From: Gordionus sp. m RMFG-2023
Lineage: Eukaryota; Nematomorpha; Gordioida; Chordodea; Parachordodidae
Reading direction: 5' to 3'
NCBI RefSeq assembly: GCF_954871325.1
Contig: NC_088775.1
Span: forward strand, 66,007,561-66,071,560
Length of the DNA: 64,000 bases
Shown: one piece after another, positions 57,856-64,000 of the stretch
How the letters are laid out: every line of letters begins with the position of its first letter
Position numbering within the stretch: the stretch's first letter is position 1
The notes under the pieces: generated by a model
Seen by the model: only the letters and a program-made list of their open reading frames with translations
The model's database searches: none
Told to the model about the DNA's origin: nothing
Position numbers and translations under genes: made by a program

Positions 57856-60587
57856 CAGGGATGTGAACCCTTCGACAAAAAAAAGGGTCCGGGTTTGGGT
57901 CTGGTAATAAATTTAAAAAGGACCCGGGTTCAGAGGGAACACAAAAATAATCTCAAAATAAGACTTTTTCATTCATTTTTTATTATACTTCAATATATAC
58001 ACATTTATAATTCGAAATGAGATAATTTATATTTTAAATATTTTATTCAATCGCACAATCATGATATCTTCTAAAATATCATCCTTCGGATTTCCACGTA
58101 AATTAGACAAAATATATTTCAACAATGAAAATCCACGTTCTACGCTTACCTAAAATAGATAGTCATTTTTATAATACATAAATTATTGTACTTGTGTTGC
58201 CGGTACAGCCATGACGATTCTAGACAAGGTATATAATTCTGGATATATTGAAGAATTTTCCTCCCAGAATTTTAAAATGTTTGCATCTCTATTTATTCCC
58301 TAAACTTCCGAGAACTTTTCTATTATAGATACAATAGATATTTTTTGCTCCTTTCTATAAGATGATAATTTAATTTTTTTTCTCTATCTAATAGTAAAAT
58401 TTCCAGATCATCAATATCGTTATCATTATCATTGTTATCGCTACAACCAGTAGATATTGTTGTAGCCTCCAATATATTGTAAATAATAGAGTTTTGGGTA
58501 TGCCATAAATCTTCAAGATGGTCTATAGCCATTTGTTTTTGCTCACTACTTAATAAAACCTGATATCGCAGGTCTAAATATATCGAAGCATATACAACAC
58601 TATTTTGTAAATATTGTTGCTCTCTTATTTTCATATTTTCTAATACTTCATTTGAAAAAGAACTTGTTAATCTCCCTAACTCTAATCGACATCTTAACCA
58701 TATGCCATAAAAATCCGATAAACATAATTGTTCTGCTTGCAATCTTAATGTTGTTATTTTTAAAGGAACCAGCACACTAGTAAGCTCTTTTACTTGATTC
58801 CAATCATCTTCTGACAAAATGATTTCACATGCTTCTATGATAAAATAATTACAGAAATTTTCAAACTTAATAATCGCTCTAGCATCATACATATAGAGGA
58901 CCAACGTGTTGTGCAATCTAAAATTGCCATTTGCCTTTTCATGGATTTTAATATTCTAACAATTGTGGGAGTTCTTAAATATTTTACAACATCCCTTGCT
59001 TTATCAATTATAGTTTTAAAGTGACTATTTTTTAGGGAATAATTAATAGCCAATTATAGCTTATGGGCTGCACATCTGATACAGTATATTTTTGTGGAGA
59101 AATCTTTTGTTATTTCCTGCAAATCAATTTCACTTATTTCCTCATAATTATCATCATCTATCATCAATTTCTTCCAGTGAGTGAACATTCATTTAATAAT
59201 TTGATTGATTTTACTAGATTGGCACCATTATCCGTAGTAATTGAGTAAACGTTTCTATCATTCTTTTTATATTTTCAGAAGTTGAACTCTCTTTAATCTC
59301 CTTCATAGCTAAATTTCTTAATATTATATTATTTTCTTTTATATACTGTATATTTATTCCTCTCCCTAATCTTTGGGCGGAATCAATTTTTAATGAAATT
59401 AATTTGTTTTTTGTTTTTTTATTTTTGCTTGTATTTTTTTCGATTCATTAACCACTAAGTCCTTAATTTTAAAACGGTTAATTGATGTTCCAATTGCCTT
59501 ACTAATAGGATCAATAATTTTTTTTAAGAATCCTCAATAATATTTAAAGGCCTTCCATTTATTGTAACAAGCTCAACTAAAGCATTCATCAAATTCTCCT
59601 CAGACATTTGAATATGAATGCTTTTTTTAAAGCAAAATTTTTCAATATTATTTTCATCCTTCTTTGCAATACTGACAGTAGACTTTGTAACAATGTCTTC
59701 TTCCAAAAATTTGGTTTTTCTATTTAAATATTCCTCAAAGATTATAGAATGATGTCTTTTTAAATGTCTTTCCAGGTTAGTATTGTGTGAACCTTTTATC
59801 ATTAGGTGGCAGGTTTTGCACTCAGAATCTCCTTTAGTTGCATTATAGTACTCTAACAAAATATCTTTTAGTTTCATACTAAAGAAAACAAAATTTAATT
59901 TGTTTAAAACTTAAAAGTATAGACACATAGAATGTATATATTTTTTAATCAGGCTGCATCCAAAATCTTAAAAATATAAATAAATAAATTTTGAAGAAAG
60001 AAATTACATAATCTATTTTTAATGTAAAAATAAAATAGTGTCCAATTTCATGAAATTTTTATAAAAAATTAGTAAGTACAATTCTTCTTAATGCTGTTAA
60101 TTTTATAAATTTACTACCCATACGATTATAGCCTTTTATATTAATATATATTAGTGTCAGAAAATAATTTTATGGAAAGTTAAGAATGCACAGGAACCTC
60201 TGGTGCAAAAATTACTTGAAAATTGGATATTCTGTAGAAAATAGGAAAATTTGGGAGGAAATAGGAAAAACAAAACTTTGATCAAGTGATAAAGAAAATT
60301 TTAGCTGGGCTAAATTTATTAAATTATAATTTGGTAAAAATAAAAAATTATAATTTAATTTAAAAGGTGCTGGAAAATTATATAATTTCTATCACAATTT
60401 TATTTAAATAATAATTTTTTATATATATTTTATGGAAAAATTATCTTTCAAAATAGATTATATTATTGGTTTTCCAGCTATTTATTAAATATATAAATAA
60501 AATCTAAACATAACTATTATCAAATAGGTTCATACATAGTTAAATAACTGAAAGGTAACATAAAATAATAAATACAATTAGAAGTTT
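57856..60587 (-). mobile_element. Decayed hAT element inside the long-TIR element
   Basis: The left tip CAGGGATGTGAACCC begins right after GTGTTTTTAG of the host element, and the C/G-rich GGGTCCGGGTTTGGGTC follows. The right tip is not seen: host-element sequence resumes at about 60588 (GTTTGTTTTCGAAATT) with about 10 bases of host lost, so the hAT is truncated at its right end. It contains the transposase relic at 58027-59877. 59878-60587 shows nothing else. Confidence 0.65.
58027..59877 (-). pseudogene. hAT transposase relic (BED finger to dimerisation domain)
   Basis: All landmarks of an animal hAT transposase are present on the minus strand. The BED finger is at 59877-59750 (CKTCHLMIKG, then NLERHLKRHH). 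Then come NLAMKEIKES, TTDNGANLVKSI with the catalytic-core Asp, and CAAHKL. Next are CTTRWSSICMMLERLL and WNQVKELTSVLVPLKITT. The C-terminal dimerisation domain reads YPELYTLSRIVMAVPATQ, then VSVERGFSLLKYI and LEDIMIVRLNK. A 43-44 nt GT-AG intron splits the last part (about 58150-58193). About four or five frame changes and at least one in-frame stop (after CAAHKL, near 59057) break it; two frame changes lie in A-runs. Usual length is about 600 residues, which fits the 1.85-kb span. Confidence 0.85.
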
Positions 60588-61282
60588 GTTTTCGAAATTT
60601 TTTTTTGCTTTTTATTTAGACACCTTTGCTAAATATATATACTATGTCAAAACCTTGGCGACGCTATCGACTCTAAAAATTGGAAAAAAATAGATGGCGC
60701 TTTATGAAATTACGGATTATGGTTAAAATTTTGCTGCTAACTTATCAATAATATACTAAAAAATTATAAATTTCTATTAAATATACTAATTAAACTGAGG
60801 GGCAGATTGGTCAAATGCCCATTAGACACTTAATAATGTAACAAATTTCCAATAATAAATATCTTTTGTATAATTTTTTTATTATTCATTTTTATTAATA
60901 ATATATTGATATAAATGGATAATCAAATTCATTCCATAATTTTTAGTTAGTCCAATTTTAATATTTGAATGAATATCTTAAATTTAAGTCCAATTTTAAT
61001 ATTTGAATGAATATCTTTAAATTTAAGATATGACTCGTAAATTAATTAAAATTAATCTTTTTTGAACTTGAATCTTTTCACCATTTTTTATTATAGAGAC
61101 AAAATCCCTTTTTCCAGGCATCGATCTACTATATTCATCATTGCTATAAAAAGTTCTGACAACAGCAGAGGTGGCGGCATCTATTGTCTTGCCGGGTTCA
61201 GGATTCGGTGTTGAAAAAACCCCCTTTTCTTTTATTAAACTTTTTGATTTAACGTCATGTGATATGAAATATTAAATTCGCC

Positions 61283-61441
61283 AGAAAAATATTGACTAAG
61301 CCTCGAAATTTCGATACTATATGTCTAGACCTTTGCTTCTTATATGAGCAAAATTTTCAGGCTTACATAATATTTATCTGGATAAAACATTGAGTTAGCC
61401 GTTTTTAAAAATCGGCTCAAAACGAGCCGTTTAACAACACT
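61283..61441. mobile_element. Partial copy of the TAGTGTTGTTAAA MITE
   Basis: Matches the right two thirds of 51962-52184 (TATGTCTAGACCTTTG, CATTGAGTTAGCCG, TCGGCTCAAAACGAGCCG, AACAACACTA). The left end is lost. Confidence 0.85.
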
Positions 61442-61789
61442 AATTTTTTTTTTATATTCTAAACAGATATTTAGTAAATTACAAATTGATACTATAAAAA
61501 ATTTGTGTAAATAATATTTTGAGAATATACTATGTATTTATAAAAAAAATAAAAATGATATTTTAATTAATAAAAAATATACATATATTATATAATAATG
61601 TATTTAATCCTTTGCGTATTTATTCCATGGCAGGAAAACTATAATTTTATTATGTAATAGATACTATGAGTGTTAGCTAGTGTTAACTTTCACCAAACAT
61701 TATATTAATCATAAGTATATATAATCATTATAACCATATCTAATTGACGAATATAATAATTCATGTTGTGTAAATTTTTTAAAAAATAC

Positions 61790-61890
61790 GGCCCGGCCCG
61801 GGTATTTTAAAAAAAAATTTTCAGGCCCGACCCGGGTTTAAAAATTTAAAATACGGCCTCGGGCCGGGCTTAAGGTAGGACCTGTAGATC
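61790..61890. mobile_element. hAT-type tip or small element
   Basis: C/G-rich CGGCCCGGCCCGGG and CAGGCCCGACCCGGG followed by GACCTGTAGATCTCTG, whose reverse complement CAGAGATCTACAGGTC resembles a hAT end. The matching other end was not found. Nested in the right half of the long-TIR element. Confidence 0.45.
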
Positions 61891-62294
61891 TCTGATATTT
61901 ATAAAAGGTGTCTAATTAAAAAGCAAAAAAAAATTCGAAAACAAACTCACTATTTTGCTTAAAAATACAGGTAAAGCAATTTAGATAAACCGGATGTTAA
62001 AAGCCTATAATGGCGCCAATATTTATTATTCTTTGTTAGCCCATTAGAGAATTTCTTTATTTACAAAATGATATATTATAATTTTTTTTACTATAAATTT
62101 TACAGATTTCAAAGTGGCTCTTTTTTTGTACCTTTGAGCCCCTATATCTCAAGAACCAGGTATGCTAGCGCTAAAATAAACGGCTTTCTCATTCTTTTAC
62201 CTATCTAAATAGTTCCAGAAATTTTTAACAATTTTAAAAGGAGTCGGCCGAAAAAGTGCCTTTTTTGATCGATTTGACATGGAATGGCTCTTAT

Positions 62295-62495
62295 ACTAAT
62301 CACAGCATTGTTAAACGATTTGATTTGGCCAATTTTTAAAAGCGGTTGACTTGAAGATTTTGGCCAAAAGTAAATCATTCGAGCTTATTTATTTTCCATA
62401 CAGATGACAGAAAGGTTTGGTCTTTTGGAGAATATTTTGATTTTCTTTTTTAAAAATCGGCTAAATAGAGCTGTTTTCACCTATAATCATTGCAA
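62295..62495. mobile_element. Diverged MITE of the TTGTTAAACG type
   Basis: GCATTGTTAAACGATTTG at the left and TTTTTAAAAATCGGCTAAAT at the right follow the layout of 51962-52184 but with many changes. It lies just beyond the end of the long-TIR element. Confidence 0.5.
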
Positions 62496-62822
62496 ATATT
62501 TTAAATAAGATTATTAACATTGAATTATTAATGACCAAAAAATAGACCGGTGTACCTCTAATAAAGAGTTTTAATTTAACAATTTATCTAAAATTAGTTT
62601 TTCTAGATAAAAAGTTGATAATTTAGGTTTAAAAAAACCAATTTTTTGCAACTCTTTATATTCAATGTGAATGAAACCTATTATAATAATTTACAAGAGA
62701 AGATATTGTTCTTTCTTTACACTTTATACTCTTGCAAGAATTTAGGCAATCTATTCATTTTTTCTTTCTACTTCTTTTTTAAGCGAACTTTTTGTAAGAT
62801 TAAATACTTCACCCAAATCATT

Positions 62823-63518
62823 AGGGATGTACCGATACCACTTGGAGGCCGATCCGATATTAAATTGATATCGGCCGATTACCGATCATCCGATATCATA
62901 TAATTTGTATTCTGTAAAGATATCAATGGTTTTAATTTTTAATACACTTTTTATTTGTATAACATCTATAATTTAACTACCATAACATATGTCCTTTAAA
63001 CATATTATAATGATCAGTTATAGTTTATATTCAATTCAATTACAATTCTAAAAGTATATAAAATATTTTTATTGATAAATCAATTATTTATATATTACGT
63101 AATAACATTAATCTATTTACATAATAAGTAATAAACAAATATATTATGAAACTTGAAATAAATATTTAAGTTAATATATAGAATATTTCTATTTAGAAAT
63201 ACCAAAATTTACAATTTATCAGAGGTCAGTCTGCAGAGATGGGGATTGTCAATTTTACTAAAAACAGATTCTGAAGAGATTATCGCACACTTTTATAAAG
63301 AGAATGCGCAATATGGCAGAATGTTTTTTAATTAATTATTATCATTAAAAAATTAAGCATAAAAATGAATTTCGATTTTATTTATAAAAATAAATGGTTT
63401 TAGACACTTTTTTTAAAATTTTTATAATATTTAAATTTTATAATATTTGCCGATAGCCGATATTTAAAAATGGGTGAAATATAGGCCCGATCCGATAAAA
63501 ATATTGGTACATCCATAC
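62823..63518. mobile_element. hAT MITE, 696 bp, with target duplication AAATCATT
   Basis: Starts AGGGATGTACCGATACC and ends TTGGTACATCCATAC, inverted over about 15 bp. The 8-bp AAATCATT flanks it exactly on both sides (62815-62822, 63519-63526). It carries CCGATCCGATATT and GGCCCGATCCGATA near opposite ends. It has no coding capacity; the frame at 62646-62903 runs into it by chance. Partial relatives lie at 31479-32030 and 32279-32470. Confidence 0.93.
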
Positions 63519-63599
63519 AAATCATTATATTATCCATAATTATGCTAAATTTTTATGGATTTATCACAAAATAAATTTAAAAGAATTAATTATATTTAT

Positions 63600-64000
63600 A
63601 GATGTAAAATTCCCGGGAAAATTGGTTCAGGGGAAATTTCCCCGGGAAAATTGGGGAAATAATGGAAAATTAAAAAATAACCACAAAATATACTTTAAAC
63701 CTTTCAATTTTTTTTATGGAATAACTTTATTAAATTTGGGGAACTAAGGGAAAATAATATAATTAAACAATAAAGACAAAAATAAATACACTATAAACAT
63801 CATTTTTTGAATAACTTTATTAATTACAAAAAGCATGTATCAGATATTATATTTAAAATTTTTGGGATGCTAATGAAATAGCATCAATATCTTCATGGGA
63901 TGAAATTGAAATATCATCATTATCATTGATATTGAAAAATCGGAATCTGAACTCTTTTGATGATATCCCGAACTTGATGTATTTGTATGATCCTTTAAAT
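63600..64000 (-). mobile_element. Transposon tip running off the window
   Basis: 63609-63655 has CCCGGGAAAATTGG and GGGGAAATTTCCCCGGG, a tip type seen also at 52630-52850 and 54770-55045. On the minus strand from the window edge to a TAA at 63853 there is a Ser/Asp-rich frame ending SSHEDIDAISLASQKF, which could be the C-terminus of a transposase or chance. Not enough is visible to decide. Confidence 0.35.

Larger units (their letters stand above)
57514..62288 (+). mobile_element. 4.8-kb long-TIR element (same family as the palindrome-arm elements)
   Basis: Terminal inverted repeats of about 190 bp: GGCTATTCCACGTCAAATCG on the left against GCCATTCCATGTCAAATCG (reverse complement) on the right. 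Inside them are matching blocks GAGAAAGCCGTTTATTTTA, ACACCTGGTTC or ATACCTGGTTC, and GGGGCTCAAAGGT. Internal blocks at 60590-60830 match 15205-15480 in the palindrome arm. No own transposase was recognised. Instead a hAT lies inside (from 57856). No secure target duplication was found. The superfamily is not recognised from the tips. Confidence 0.8.

Noticed and set aside
1-64000. tRNA or rRNA genes
   Set aside because: No stretch with the conserved A and B boxes or rRNA core sequence was noticed; a covariance-model scan would settle it.

Overview
This is a very AT-rich stretch of animal nuclear DNA that is mostly transposable elements. It contains part of one recognisable host gene and many nested mobile elements. 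The metazoan call rests on an AKAP1-like KH plus Tudor gene, a THAP-type P element, a FLYWCH MULE, BED-finger hAT elements and an APE-type LINE. Predicted introns are tiny (39-61 nt) with plain GT-AG ends, except for a 449-nt first intron in the P element and a 6.4-kb transposon-filled intron in the host gene. I cannot name the species. An AT-rich invertebrate with short introns (flatworm, cnidarian or myxozoan, nematode or similar) would fit.

Layout. 1-16655: two nearly identical 3-kb arms in inverted orientation (1-3004 and 13651-16655) enclose 10.6 kb of AT-rich DNA with short tandem arrays, direct repeats, a small hAT-type MITE and one GC-richer zinc-knuckle ORF. Each arm carries a 1-kb non-autonomous element whose autonomous-sized relative lies at 57514-62288. 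18240-21470: a 3.2-kb minisatellite array built on a core (GGCAATTCGTAGTTTAGTCA) that also occurs at the ends of the palindrome arms. 21735-29550: a young but broken Ty3-type LTR element with two 502-bp LTRs and a 5-bp target duplication. Its interior also holds an integrase-type zinc-binding remnant, an OTU protease domain and several minisatellites.

29635-47798: a nest of elements between inverted arms. A 2.4-kb hAT (30730-33146) sits in the left arm, and its empty site survives in the right arm. An 11.9-kb P element (34454-46350) sits in the tip of a small hAT. A LINE (about 36.3-40.6 kb) sits inside the P element. The P-element transposase gene (42513-45934, minus strand) can be read through nine exons as an uninterrupted 877-residue protein with its THAP finger and RNase-H-like motifs in place.

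48736-55979: four exons of an AKAP1-like host gene (KH domain, then the start of a Tudor domain); the rest of the gene was not found and probably lies beyond the window. Its 6.4-kb third intron contains an inverted-repeat element, a MITE with a clean 8-bp target duplication, a fold-back, and a decayed FLYWCH-MULE. 55996-63518: more elements, including a 1.2-kb fold-back, the 4.8-kb long-TIR element with a decayed hAT transposase inside it, MITE copies, and a 696-bp hAT MITE with target duplication AAATCATT. The window ends in GGGAAATTTCCC-type transposon tip sequence.

The genes do not form an operon or pathway. The logic of the window is insertion history: small hAT elements, then inverted duplication, then hAT and P insertions, then the LINE within the P element. 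The AKAP1-like gene appears to tolerate transposon growth in its introns.
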